NCBI GenBank assembly: GCA_963682005.1
Contig: OY820914.1
Location: forward strand, 62,001 to 126,000
DNA: 64,000 bases
Reading direction: 5' to 3'
DNA from: CAIYUC01 sp963682005
Lineage (GTDB): Bacteria; Bacteroidota; Bacteroidia; Bacteroidales; FEN-979
The position numbers were made by a program, and so were the translations under genes. Under the pieces are notes generated by a model. That model searched no databases, was not told the DNA's origin, and saw only the letters and a list, made by a program, of their open reading frames with translations. Positions 45,664-56,800 of the stretch are shown piece after piece (within the stretch, counting starts at the first letter, position 1; each line of letters starts with the position of its first letter).

Positions 45664-47097
45664 TTAATTCATGGGATAAGCTATAATCTGGTTTTCCAAC
45701 GCCGCACTTCCTCCAAAATTAGGTAGTGAAAAACTTCCGGCATATATATCGCAACCTTGACCCCAGTAATAATATGTTTTATTCGAACCTGAAGTGTTGT
45801 TGATAATTATTGTACCGTTTACCATGCCAAATGAGTGTAGTGCTTTATAACCGGAGGCTAAAGTGGCGCCAATAATATCAGGAGATGGGGTAGAAATTCC
45901 TGATCCATTTGTGAACGTTGATCGAACCCAACATTCGAGGCCAGAAGTATTGGAAATAAGTATAGCAACCTGGACAGACCATTTGCCCGGAGGCAGGGTA
46001 AGTGTTGAACCGGTATATACAGGTGCAGCACTCGTCCAGGTCCAGGATGCTCCGGATAATGTTGCCGTAACAGCGGGAGTAATCGCTGTATTTGTTGCCC
46101 ATGAAGCAGTGCCATCTGCACCGGATGATAATACTTTCCCTGAGCCGGGACTTCCACCGCGTATCCTGATTGTTCCATTAACATCTAAGTTTGTTGTAGG
46201 GGAAGTGGTTCCGATCCCTACATTGCCGGTTGCATCAATATTAAATCGGTCTGCATTTGCAGAGCCTTGCCAGATATAGAAATTATCAAGATTACCCTGG
46301 TTATAATCTGTGCCTATTTCCCAGTTTTTACTTTCTCCGGAATTACCAAGTCCAATCTTAGCATAGTTTGATGTTAAACTGGTGTTTTCTAACATCATGG
46401 ATGGAACTGAAGAAGATACTAAATGTAATAAAGCTGTAGGGTTTGATGTTCCGATACCGATGTAACCATTTTTTCCCCAAATCCAGTTACCTCCGCTTCC
46501 AAGTTTTAAACCTCCTATTGTAGGATCATAAGTTCCATAAAGACCAATTCCGTTTGCCTGATTTATATCATTTAATGTGACATCATTACCAACCTGGAAA
46601 CAGGAGCCATTATCAATACCTGAGTGTATCACACCCTGGACATCCAGTTTGAAGCCCGGTGCAGTTGTTCCGATACCAATGTTTCCGGTGGAAGGATCAA
46701 GATTGATCCCTTTCACGCTCAGTGCGTAAGGAACACTTTGCAATTGCCCGATACTGATCACGGTGCCGTCGAGGGTCACTTTCACCCAGTAATGGTCTGT
46801 GCTCCAGTTGATGCCGGCAAATGCACCGGAGTTCACAGTGCCTGCACCAAGATCAAGGTTAATGACACCCTGTGCGGTGGTGGTCACACCCTGCGTTTCC
46901 TGGTAAACGCTGGCCCCGCCGGTGCTTCCCTGTAAAATATCGATCACGACCGTAACAGCCGTGTTGGCAATTATATTGCCTGTTGCATCACGCAGGACTG
47001 CCTGGTACTTGAATTTCTCGGGTGCCTGTGCCTGGGTTACGGTAACTGCAAAATATGCAAGTAAACCCATCATTGAGAATAGTAAACTCTTTTTCAT
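45664..47097 (-). CDS. secreted tail-fibre-like protein
   Basis: 477 residues; signal peptide 1-23 (LLAYFAVTVTQAQA). The N-terminal domain (about 25-130; FKYQAVLRDATGNIIANTAV, VSIRQ-like stretch, VPYALSVKG) is the module common at the start of Bacteroidetes tail-fibre-like surface proteins. Shaft repeats of the GNIGIGTTAPGFKLDVQG type recur near 138, 208 and 293. The last 140 residues (from about 335; LPPGKWSVQVAILIS) look like a beta-sandwich head ending NQIIAYPMN. No peptidase S74 chaperone domain and no T9SS tail are present. It probably trimerises by analogy with tail fibres. First gene of the operon with the 695-residue sorted protein; the same arrangement is seen at 24642/15042. Confidence 0.85.
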   Translation of the reverse strand: MKKSLLFSMMGLLAYFAVTVTQAQAPEKFKYQAVLRDATGNIIANTAVTVVIDILQGSTGGASVYQETQGVTTTAQGVINLDLGAGTVNSGAFAGINWSTDHYWVKVTLDGTVISIGQLQSVPYALSVKGINLDPSTGNIGIGTTAPGFKLDVQGVIHSGIDNGSCFQVGNDVTLNDINQANGIGLYGTYDPTIGGLKLGSGGNWIWGKNGYIGIGTSNPTALLHLVSSSVPSMMLENTSLTSNYAKIGLGNSGESKNWEIGTDYNQGNLDNFYIWQGSANADRFNIDATGNVGIGTTSPTTNLDVNGTIRIRGGSPGSGKVLSSGADGTASWATNTAITPAVTATLSGASWTWTSAAPVYTGSTLTLPPGKWSVQVAILISNTSGLECWVRSTFTNGSGISTPSPDIIGATLASGYKALHSFGMVNGTIIINNTSGSNKTYYYWGQGCDIYAGSFSLPNFGGSAALENQIIAYPMN

Positions 47098-47263
47098 ACT
47101 TCTTAATGTTTTAATGATTACTGGTTGGAATTAGTTATGCTGTTCACTGATATTTCTTGCACCGGGTAAAAATAGAGTGAATATTCCACCCTGACCAAAC
47201 AGGAAGGTTAGCAAAAGGTTAGCATTCAGAAAAAAAGAGAGCTATAACTTAAAGGATGGAGGC

Positions 47264-48097
47264 TCAGAAGGCTGATAAAAAAGTATTGAAACTGATATCG
47301 TTTGCGATCTGGAGTTTTTTCCTGAGCCGGCTTCGCGTGACCTTTAATCCATCAGGACTTTGATAAAGGATCGAGGCCATATCCTTGATATTCATCCCGA
47401 GTTTGATCAGTACGCAATGCTTCAGTTCTCCCCGCGTGAGGTGGGGATATTGTTTCACAAGGTTCCTGCTGAATTCAGGATGGACATGCTGAAACGCAAT
47501 TTCAAAGTGCTGCCAGTTATCTTCATTGATCTTCTGGTCGATCTCTCCGGTGATCTTATGAATAAATGCCGTCGCTTCCATATTCGTCTCAGCCATTTCG
47601 GCAAGCCGGGCCAGCTTCTTTGCCAATTCAATATTGAATTCATTGTTTTTAACCAGGATCAGCGCCTTCTCATCCAGTTCGCGATTTTTCTGGTCAATCT
47701 CTATCATGTGCATCGAAACACATGCCAGCGCAGAATTTGTACGGGCAGAAAGTTCTACAGGATCAACGGGTTTCCGGATAAAGTCGAACGCACCGGCCGA
47801 AAGCGCTACATCGAGATCCTCCGAAGACAGCATGACCCCTGTAACGATGATTACCGGAATATGCCGGGTCCTGGTGTCTTCTTTCAACGCCTTTACCAGC
47901 TCGATCCCTGAAAAGCCGGGCATATCCCAGTCAGAAATGATCAGGTCCACGGGAACCGACCGGACCAGGTCAAGGGCCGATGCTCCCCCGGTTGCCTGGA
48001 ACAGCCTGTACTCGGGATGAAATTGCTCGAGAAACCGGGTAATGGTCTGAATATTCTCTACAATGTCATCGACAATCAGTATTTTATAATGAACCAT
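47264..48097 (-). CDS. response regulator with C-terminal LuxR-like HTH
   Basis: 277 residues. Receiver about 1-125: D10/D11, phospho-acceptor D56 (LIISDWDMPGFSG), T86, K109 (FIRKPVDP). A coiled-coil-like linker (132-200) joins it to a C-terminal helix-turn-helix (about 205-277; YPHLTRGELKHCVLIKLG, DMASILYQSPDGLKVTRSRL). This domain is the LuxR-like type found at the end of Bacteroidetes TPR regulators, where an effector-like L-T-x-x-E-x-x-x-C precedes the helices. Its ATG is 1 bp after the stop of the TPR histidine kinase, so the pair is surely co-translated and cognate. Targets are unknown; the surface-protein operon starting at 47097 lies 166 bp downstream on the same strand. Confidence 0.9.
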   Translation of the reverse strand: MVHYKILIVDDIVENIQTITRFLEQFHPEYRLFQATGGASALDLVRSVPVDLIISDWDMPGFSGIELVKALKEDTRTRHIPVIIVTGVMLSSEDLDVALSAGAFDFIRKPVDPVELSARTNSALACVSMHMIEIDQKNRELDEKALILVKNNEFNIELAKKLARLAEMAETNMEATAFIHKITGEIDQKINEDNWQHFEIAFQHVHPEFSRNLVKQYPHLTRGELKHCVLIKLGMNIKDMASILYQSPDGLKVTRSRLRKKLQIANDISFNTFLSAF

Positions 48098-48098
48098 T

Positions 48099-50543
48099 TT
48101 ACGAAATGTTTATCAGGTAATGGAACTTTTTCTCATTGCAATCGGAAAGCGCGACCAGGAGCATCGATTTCCAGGAATCAATATTCTCCGAACCCGTCTG
48201 AATGGACCGGATGATATCCTTTACATCGGATATCTGGTGGATCCCGGCTTTCTTCAGTTTGTCGCAATGCGGAAACAAAAGGATTTTCTCCTCATATGAG
48301 AAGCTCAGTTCCGGTAACTTACCCAAACCGGTGGAAAAGGATTGCGGGATTGGCTGCAAGCCTTCCTGCGATTCAGCCAGGGATAGGGTAAACCAGAAAG
48401 ATGACCCGTTTCCCTGGAGAGAATCCACGCCGATTTTCCCGGCATGTGCTTCGACGGCCATTTTACAGAATGCAAGCCCGATCCCTGTTGAATAAGAATA
48501 TCCTGAACGCTTTCCGGCGACCGGTGCAAACATTTCAAAGATGTATGGCAGGGCCTCCTTATCGATCCCGGTCCCCTGGTCCTGCACGATGACTTGCAGC
48601 ATTCCCTGTTCCCGGGGTTCGGCTGATAACGTAATGGTTCCGCCCGGTGCGGAATATTTTATCGCATTGGTAAATAAATTGACAAAAACCCGTTCGATAA
48701 TATCGGGATCGGCGATTATGATTACATCTGACAGATACGTAATCTTCAGCACGATACTTTTCTGCGCGGCGAGGAACTTAACGTCGCTGTATGCTTTATT
48801 AATGATCCGGGTGAGGGAAACAGCTGTGACAGCGATTTTCATGACCTTGTTCTCATATTTGCCGATGTCCAGCAGGTTCAGGACAAGATTCAGCATTTGC
48901 CTTCCCGACTGGCGGATCATCCCCGTTTGCGGCTCCGACAGGCTTCCTTCCTCAATATTAATGATCGTATTTAACGGATTTTTCAAATCATGGACCAGGA
49001 AAGATTGCATGGAATCCTTGAATTTTGAGAGTTCCTCAAGCTTTTTGTTGATCATCCTCAATTCACCGGCTTTTGCGGAGATCTCTTCATTCTTCAGGGC
49101 CAGGAGATCGTTGGCTTTTTTAACCCTGTTCCTGCTTCTTACAATAACCACGGCAAGTATGATCAATAAAAGAAGGACCATGAAGGAGGAGATCATGATG
49201 GTTTTCTGAAGGGAAATGGTCTTGTTCTGAATTTCCGTTTTCTCCAACAGGAGCTTGTTTTCACGGTCAGTCTGCTCAGTGTTGAACCTGATCTTGAGAG
49301 AATCGAGGGCTGTATTCAGTTCCTTTTTATTCAATGAATCCTTTAACCTGTCAGAAAGCTGATAATATTTCACGGATTCTTCATAATTCTTCAGCATATT
49401 GTTGACCTCGATCAGGTCATTATATGTTATCAGCAGGTTTGACTGGGCTTTGCCTGCGATGAAGACAGGCAGCGCAGTCTCATACCATTGTCGGGCGCGG
49501 GCATACTGCTTCATTCCGAAACAGGCCTTGCCAATCGATACCTCCTCGCGGGCGACAGCCATCGGCAATTTCAGCTGCAAAGCCAATTCCCGCGATTTCT
49601 GATAATACGCTATGGCCTCCTGGTATCTGCCCTGGCTTGTGAATACATTCCCCAGGTTTCCATAGATGGACAATACCAGGTTTTTGCTGTTAATGCTTTT
49701 TACCATGTCCAGGGCCTCCTGGAATTTTGCTATGGCTTCATCGTATTTCCCCTGGTTCTGGAGGATGATCCCGATCCCGTTCAGCCCCATTCCTGCCTTC
49801 TGAAAATCCTTGATCTCCAGTGATGCATCAATTCCTTTGCGGAACCATTTTCCGGCAATTTCGTAATCCTTCATTTCGGAGTAGAGCCATCCAAGTTTCA
49901 AGTATATGTATGGTAATTTATTTTTGGTATCTCTGTTTTCGTAGAGCGTTTTCGCCTCAAGGAAAAAGGTGATCGCCGATTTCTTTTCCCCCCTGTTCAT
50001 ATGGATCGTTCCCAGGTTTTCCAAAGCTGTACCTGTTCTTTCATCATTTTTCAACATCCTGTTAAGGATTAATTCCTTGCCAAAGACGATCAGCGCCGAA
50101 TCAAAATCACCGGTTGATTCATAGATCAGGCCCATGCGGTTGTAAAACAGGGCAATCTGCGCGGAATCCTTGAAAAGCAATGCATTCTTCAGGGATTTGG
50201 AATACCAGCTTCTTGCCGTTTTATAGTCTGAGAGGGCCCAGTAATTAACACCGATGCTGTTGAATGCTTTGCTTTTTGCCGAGGGAATTTTCAGGGTTTC
50301 AGCAAGCTTAACTGCTTCCTGACCATATTGAATTCCTTTGTGCGGATCAACGGAGCAGAACTCTTTGCTCAGGTCTGACAAGGCATTGATCTTGTCGATA
50401 CCTTTCGATTCCGCAACAATTTTTCTTTGTTTTTCGATCGCCGGTGTTTGTGACCATCCCGGAGCGATAAACAGCTCCAGGAGGATGAACAGGCATGTCA
50501 ATAATCCTCTCATAGGGACACTTCTGAGAAAAACCGGATACAA
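48099..50543 (-). CDS. TPR-containing transmembrane sensor histidine kinase
   Basis: 814 residues from ATG 50543; Met 11 (50513) gives a better signal peptide (MRGLLTCLFILLELFIAPG) and may be the true start. About eight TPR-like repeats (90-400; SKAFNSIGVNYWALSDYKTA, LGNVFTSQGRYQEAIAYYQK) lie outside the cytoplasm. A membrane helix is at about 450-468 (ISSFMVLLLLIILAVVIV), then a coiled coil (470-510). The HisKA domain has phospho-acceptor H518 (FLVHDLKNPLN) and HATPase_c has N626 (NLFTNAIKY), DQGTGI and TGIGLAFCK. An extra 85-residue C-terminal extension (from about 730; LLFPHCDKLKKAGIHQISDV) has no domain I recognise. The architecture is common in Bacteroidetes. Next gene, 1 bp away, is its response regulator. 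Confidence 0.92.
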   Translation of the reverse strand: MYPVFLRSVPMRGLLTCLFILLELFIAPGWSQTPAIEKQRKIVAESKGIDKINALSDLSKEFCSVDPHKGIQYGQEAVKLAETLKIPSAKSKAFNSIGVNYWALSDYKTARSWYSKSLKNALLFKDSAQIALFYNRMGLIYESTGDFDSALIVFGKELILNRMLKNDERTGTALENLGTIHMNRGEKKSAITFFLEAKTLYENRDTKNKLPYIYLKLGWLYSEMKDYEIAGKWFRKGIDASLEIKDFQKAGMGLNGIGIILQNQGKYDEAIAKFQEALDMVKSINSKNLVLSIYGNLGNVFTSQGRYQEAIAYYQKSRELALQLKLPMAVAREEVSIGKACFGMKQYARARQWYETALPVFIAGKAQSNLLITYNDLIEVNNMLKNYEESVKYYQLSDRLKDSLNKKELNTALDSLKIRFNTEQTDRENKLLLEKTEIQNKTISLQKTIMISSFMVLLLLIILAVVIVRSRNRVKKANDLLALKNEEISAKAGELRMINKKLEELSKFKDSMQSFLVHDLKNPLNTIINIEEGSLSEPQTGMIRQSGRQMLNLVLNLLDIGKYENKVMKIAVTAVSLTRIINKAYSDVKFLAAQKSIVLKITYLSDVIIIADPDIIERVFVNLFTNAIKYSAPGGTITLSAEPREQGMLQVIVQDQGTGIDKEALPYIFEMFAPVAGKRSGYSYSTGIGLAFCKMAVEAHAGKIGVDSLQGNGSSFWFTLSLAESQEGLQPIPQSFSTGLGKLPELSFSYEEKILLFPHCDKLKKAGIHQISDVKDIIRSIQTGSENIDSWKSMLLVALSDCNEKKFHYLINIS

Positions 50544-50700
50544 TTATACTGAAATACGCTAACATAAACAAATTAAATCCCTGTAATAAGTGTGGTTGTG
50601 CAATACTTTAATCTCTTCACAATGCAAGGCGGTAAGACCTAACGGAGATGCGGTCCTTGAATTGGGTCCCCGTCTGCGTGCAGGTCAGCTCCTCCCCCGT

Positions 50701-50737
50701 AAAAAAACCCCTCTCCGCAATGGAGAAGGGATTTTTT
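50701..50737 (-). terminator. bidirectional-looking hairpin terminator after the giant gene
   Basis: CCCCTCTCC (50708-50716) pairs with GGAGAAGGG (50722-50730) around a GCAAT loop, with A7 on one side (50701-50707) and T6 on the other (50732-50737). On the minus strand the T-run directly follows the stem, 91 bp after the stop of the giant gene at 50828. Confidence 0.7.
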
Positions 50738-50742
50738 AGTGG

Positions 50743-50819
50743 ATTCCCGCTTTCGCGGAATGACGCTCTGCACCCCTCCCTGAGTTCCCCGCGTACGCGG
50801 GGATTCGGGGAGGGGCCGG
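50743..50819. repeat. nested palindromes (REP-like) in the gap before 50828
   Basis: ATTCCCGCTTTCGCGGAAT (50743-50761) is an imperfect palindrome. CCCCGCGTACGCGGGG (50787-50802) is a perfect 16-bp palindrome, nested in a wider pairing of CCCCTCCC (50773-50780) with GGGGAGGGG (50807-50815). Such GC-rich stem-loops resemble REP elements that are dispersed in many genomes. The gap 50544-50827 holds no gene. Confidence 0.65.
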
Positions 50820-50827
50820 GGGTGGGA

Positions 50828-53800
50828 CTACTTCGTCTTAACAAGCTTAATCGTTCGGACCATCTGTCCGTCAGACGTCCTCAGCTTCAGGGTGGCGGTG
50901 TAAACACCGGGCTCCAGGCTCCAGGCTTCAAGCTTCAGGCTGTGGAGACCTCTTGTCTCGAATTCGTTGACAAGGGCTTTTACATCCTGTCCTACGAGAT
51001 TGCAGAGGGTCAGCGTAACCTGGCCGTCAGCCGGGAGATTGTAGGTGATGGTCGTTGCAGCGCCGAACGGGTTAGGCTGGTTTGTCAATGACAGATCAGC
51101 GCTAACCGGTTGGTCGTTGATACCGATTGCGGAAGCCTCGATAACATCCGTATTCAGGACGGCATCGGGGATCACGTTGTAATCGTTGTCGGCAAGTTCA
51201 TTCAGCGGATCGGATGACATCGTGAAGCGGATGACATGGCCTGCAGTGAACGCGCTAGCTGTCGTCAATTTCAAATTGACGACAGCATCGCCGGCATTAA
51301 GGGTAACCGGATTGCGTGAATTCCATCCGATCCTCAGCTCATTGTCGTTCACCGTCCAATCAAGCTGATCCGGTGTGCCATTCATGGTCACATCCCTGAT
51401 TTGTGCAAGATCTGACGGGAAGTTCAGGATGAGGGAGATGGCACCGAGGCGGCAGGCGGAATTCGTCCGAATTGGCAGGGTGATTTCTGTCGAAGGAGCG
51501 ACTTGCTGAGTTGCCCCGTCTGTTAAACGTACCGTGGCACCTTCATTCTTCAATCCGCCCGGTGTAAAGCTGCCGTTGAAATCACCGATGCACATTCCGA
51601 GAATGTCAAAAGTCTGATCAGCGCCGTTGACCGTTATATTCATGGTCATGGGCCATTCTGCCGGTCCGTTGTATGGTGAAGAATTGCTGTGGATCACATT
51701 TCCGGATGCTTCAAAGTACGTCCAGGGGGTGCCGGTCTCGGCCGTTCTTTCAAACGGGGTTCCGTACACGAAATACTGCTGAACCTTGTAAGCATCGGTC
51801 GACTGCATCCAGTAATCGTTCTGGACATCGCCTGCCATGAATTTCACAGGTTCGATATCCGTAAAGTGTGTTGACCACCAATTAAGCTGGGCAGCATCGG
51901 TTGCGTTGATACCTCCGACTACTTTTCCGTTGTGGTGAACCGCAATGGTATAGTCGCCGTTGGAAACTTCCGCAAACTGGTAATGACCGGTAGCACTGGC
52001 CGTGGTAGCAGTACCAACATGGGTAGCGCCTTCCATCAGCCAAAGCTCGACATTATTCATCGGCATGTTCGTTCCTGCCGGCTTGTAGTATTTCAGGGTG
52101 CCGGAGACCGTAAAGGTGGACGGCGGGTTGATATTAATAACAACCACCACCGGCTCTATCCCAATGCATCCATAGGAGGTTTCGGCCTTGATATAGTAAG
52201 TTCCGCTTACCGCAACGGCTCCGGGATTCAGCAATTCGGTCGTTGCTTGCTCATCCTCCCAGTATGTCAGTACCGCATCGTACAAGGTACTGCCGGCAGT
52301 AACGGCCGGAGCTGTCAGGTCAACAGTTGCAGGCATATAAACCATGTCAGGATCGGTTATCACAAGATCCGGTAACGGGTGAACGGTGATTGTCACGCTG
52401 TTGGTAACGCCGCTTCCGCAGCCGCTGGCCGATGCCTGGATCTGCCTGTAATTGGTCGTCGTTGTCAATGATGACGGCTGGTAATCCAGTGAATTCCCGT
52501 TCGAAAATACATTCAACCAGGTCGCTCCCCCATTCTCCGACTCCTGCCACTGATAAGTATATGGAGTATTGCCTCCTGTCGGCTCAGTGCCGGTCAGGAG
52601 AGCAGGAGCTGTTTCAAAACAGATATCCTGTGCTCCGGAGATTGAACCTTCATGGAATTCAAAGAAGACCTGGATCGTCACTTCATTGGTTGTGACAGTT
52701 CCCGTATTATACGCTGAATTCTGCACGAGACGGTATGTGGTTGACGAAGTGAGTGACGGTGGCTGATAATCGAGCCCGTTACCACCCGAAGCTACTTGCT
52801 GCCAGATTGGTCCGGTCTGGTATTCCCACTGGTAGGTATACGGTGAGTTGCCTCCCGTAGGCGCTGTTGCATGCAATTCCGCAGGCTGCGTGCCGAAACA
52901 GATCGACTGATCTTCCGTTGCCGTTCCGGCTTCGAAATAATCCAGCGACAGTGTAAACAGTTTCACGGAGCAGGTGGTTGCATCAGCATCACGCATCCAG
53001 ACGTCGTAAGTACCACTGCAGAGACCTGACCAGGACATGGCTGAAGACCAGTTCTGACCGGTGATCATGAATTCGTAGTTGCCTGATCCGCCTTCGGGAT
53101 CCCCGACACTGATCTCGCCGTCGCATAAACCAACTGCAGATATTGTCGTTCCGTAAACATCAGCATAAAGCTGACCGGGCTCTGTAATCTCGAACCAGTC
53201 TATGTAAACCTCACAAGAAGGATTATTGGCATCACGGATCATGACATCATAGAAAGCTTCACAAAGACCGGTGTAGTTCATGTTACCAGACCATGTGACC
53301 CCGTAATCTATGCTGAACTCATAATGACCTGACCCTCCGGACGGATTCGTTAAGGTAATCGAACCGTCGCAGGAACCATAGCAGCTGATGTTGTTAGCGT
53401 CGATATCAGCCGAAAGCGGATCCGGACTGCCTATTGTGACATTCCCGAGATCAGCCGTGCATGAATAATTTGAAGCATCACGCATGGTTACACCATAATA
53501 AGCTGGGGCAAGGTTATCAAACACATTGGATGACGACCATGTGAGGCCCCCATCGATGGTGAACTCATAGCCATCCCATCCCCCCTGCGGGTTCGTGACG
53601 GTGATCGTTCCGTCATTGGAACTGTAACAGGTAGCATCCGTATGGGCCAATGTGGCGGTAAGCGCGTTTGGTGAATATATCGCTGCATATCCCCATGCCA
53701 TACAGCCCGGATTCGAGGCATCACGCATGCCAACTATGTAGGAAGTTGCGCAAAGCCCTTGATAAATCATGGAAGACGACCAGGTTGTCCCTCCGTCGAT

Positions 53801-56800
53801 CGTCCACTCATATCCGTCCCAACCGCCCTCCGGGGCATAGAAGCTGATCGACCCGTCGCATGCTCCTGAACAACTTTCATTTGTCGTGGAAAAGTAGGCT
53901 GACAGGAAAGCAGGACTATTGATATAATAATTTCCAAGATACTTGTCGCAGGATGGATTGGACGCATCGCGCATCCATACATCATAGTAATTCGTGCATA
54001 AATCGTAGAAGGACGTCTGGGATGACCAGTTGCTGCCATTATCGATGCTGAACTCGTATCCGTCCCATCCGCCGGCCGGATTCGTAATGGTGATCGTTCC
54101 ATCGCATGTTGAGGTGCACGTTACATTAGTCGCAGTGACTGTTGCATGGAGAATGGCCGGTGCTGTTATATGGACCGTGGTAAGGTATTCCGAACATCCC
54201 GGATTTGAAGCATCGCGCATCCAGACCGGGTAATATCCCTCGCAAAGACCATTGTATTGCATGTCAGCAGACCAGGTTGATCCGTCGTCGATGCTCCATT
54301 CATATCCGTCCAATCCTCCGCTTGCCCCTGAGATCGTGATCGTACCATCGCACCCATTGTAACAGGTGGCATTGGTGGAAGATACATTAGCATCCAGGGG
54401 ATCGGGCGTATCGATATAACTTACTACCCCGCCAGCAATGCAAACCGGATTGGATGCATCACGCACGTATAAGGTGTAAGTGCCGGGGCACAGGTTGTCA
54501 TAGATCATATTAGCCGACCAGGTCGAACCGCCATCGATGGAGAATTCATACCCATCCCATCCGCCAAAAGGATTATTGAAATGGATATAACCATCGCATG
54601 CACCCTGACAGGATACATAATAACTATAATCGTAATACACATCCACTGATTCCGGTGATTCTATCACCACATTCCCGAGCTGTATTTTGCAAGAAGTATG
54701 AACTGCATCGCGCATCCAGACATCATAGCTGTCAGCCGGAAGACCGGAATAACTCATGGAACTGTTCCATGGGCCTGATGACCCGTGAATGCTGAATTCA
54801 AATGACGATGAACCTCCGGTGGGATTCGAAATGGTGATCGTCCCGTCATCCGTCCAGGAACAGGTAGTATTCGTATGATCAACATCTGCATACAGCTGGT
54901 CCGGCGAACCGATGGAGACTGTAGTGAGATATTGGGGACAGTCCGGTTGATTGCTCTTCCGCATATAAACCTGATACGTGTCCGGACACAGGCTGGTGAA
55001 TGACATTCCTGACGTCCAGGTCGTTCCTCCATCGATGCTGAATTGATAACTACCCGAATCCTTTCCACCGCCAACGGTTTCGGGATCGGAGATCGTGATC
55101 GTTCCGTCGCAGGTGCCGAAACAGGTGGCATCTGCATGGTTGACCGTAGCCGTCAGAGGCAATGGTTCACTGATGTGCACCACGCCGAGGTAGACTTCGC
55201 AACCGGGGACACTGGCATCACGTATCCATAAGTGATAGCTGCCCGGTATAAGATCCGTATAATCGGTTTCTGTCGACCAGGTGCCTTTGCCGTCGATGCT
55301 GAATTCATAGCCATCTGTTCCGCCTGCGGCATTTGAAATAATGATCTCACCGTCATCCGTTCCGATGCAGGTAGTATTATAGCCATCAAAATCAGCGGTC
55401 AGTGCTTGCGGATAAGCCATATTTACCGTTTCAAGTAAAGTCCAGCAATCGTGGTGTGCTGCATCCCTCATGAGAACGATGTAGGTATCAGGACACAGGG
55501 CTGCATAGTGCCAGGTATCCAGCCAGACCGCGCCGTTGTTAACGCTGAACTGGTAAACGCCGCTTCCGCCCGTAAAGTTGCTGATGTCTATCGTACCATC
55601 ACAGGTGCCGTTACATGTCGGGTTTGTATAAGTCACATCTGCACCAAGCATTCCCGGTGCTGTAAGTGTTACCGAACCCAGGTACACTTCGCATTCATGA
55701 TGGTTTGCATCCCGTATCGCAAGAAAATAATCACCTGCGCAAAGGGTATTGTAAACCTCCATGGAATACCAGTTTACTCCATTATCTATTGTCAGTTCAA
55801 AATCGCCCGAGCCGCCGGTGAGGTTGCTGAAGGATATGGATCCGTCGCATCCTCCGGAACATGTCGGATCTGTTGATGAATAATCAGCATCCGGCATGGC
55901 ATTCGGAGCATTGACCGTAAGCAGGGCAGGTGATGACACGCAAAGGACATTTGCTGTTGGCCTGACCATAACTTCATAGTCGTCAGGATCCAGCCCGGTG
56001 AAGGTTGCACCGGCCTGGTAAGCGCCTCCAATGCTGTACTCAAATCCTGTTCCTTCGGCCGGGTTGGTCACAACGATCGTACCCGTCGGATCAATACAGC
56101 CCGGCTGTTGCGTTACGCTTGCCACAGGGCTGCCCGGTGTGAGGGTGACTGTCGTGGCTGTTGAAGAAGCTGCGCTGACGGCCGTGCAACCATTACCGTC
56201 GGTATAGTTGACGGTAACTGTTTTACTGCCTGCTGTAAGCCATTCCAGGGTAACGGTGTAATCTGAAGTGGTCCCGCCATAGGTGATGATGTAATCGGTA
56301 TTTTGATCACCCGGGATGGTCCATTCATAATCCCACATTCCCGTCTGGGTCGAATAGGTAACCTCTGCCGATGAACAGACAGCCGCACCCGGTTGGGCAG
56401 TGAATGTCACCGTCGGGGGAGGATTGAATGTTATCGTTACACTTCCTGCGCCGGCACTCCAGCAACCGCTGGCATCATTCTGCGAACGGATATAATAAGT
56501 GCCTGCTGTGGTGACCAGCCAGGTCTCCGATCCGTTCGATATATCCGTTCCCGTTGCACTTGTCTGCCAGTACCAGGTTTCCCCTGCCGGTGGTGTTCCG
56601 GACCGGGTGAGTGTGACGCCTGTTCCTTCGCATTGCGGTGAGTCGGAGTTCGGGGTGGAAGGATTCGCCGGGATCGGATTGACAGTCACTGCCAGTGAAC
56701 CGGCACCCATGCTCCAGCAACCCGTAACATCATCCTTTGCACGGATATAATAGGTCCCTGAAGCGGCGACATGGTATGTTTCATCAGCATTTACGGTGCT

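Noticed and set aside
50773..50819. GC-rich nested palindrome as a replication origin or attachment site
   Set aside because: No iterons, DnaA boxes or integrase nearby; REP-like stem-loop is the simpler reading.
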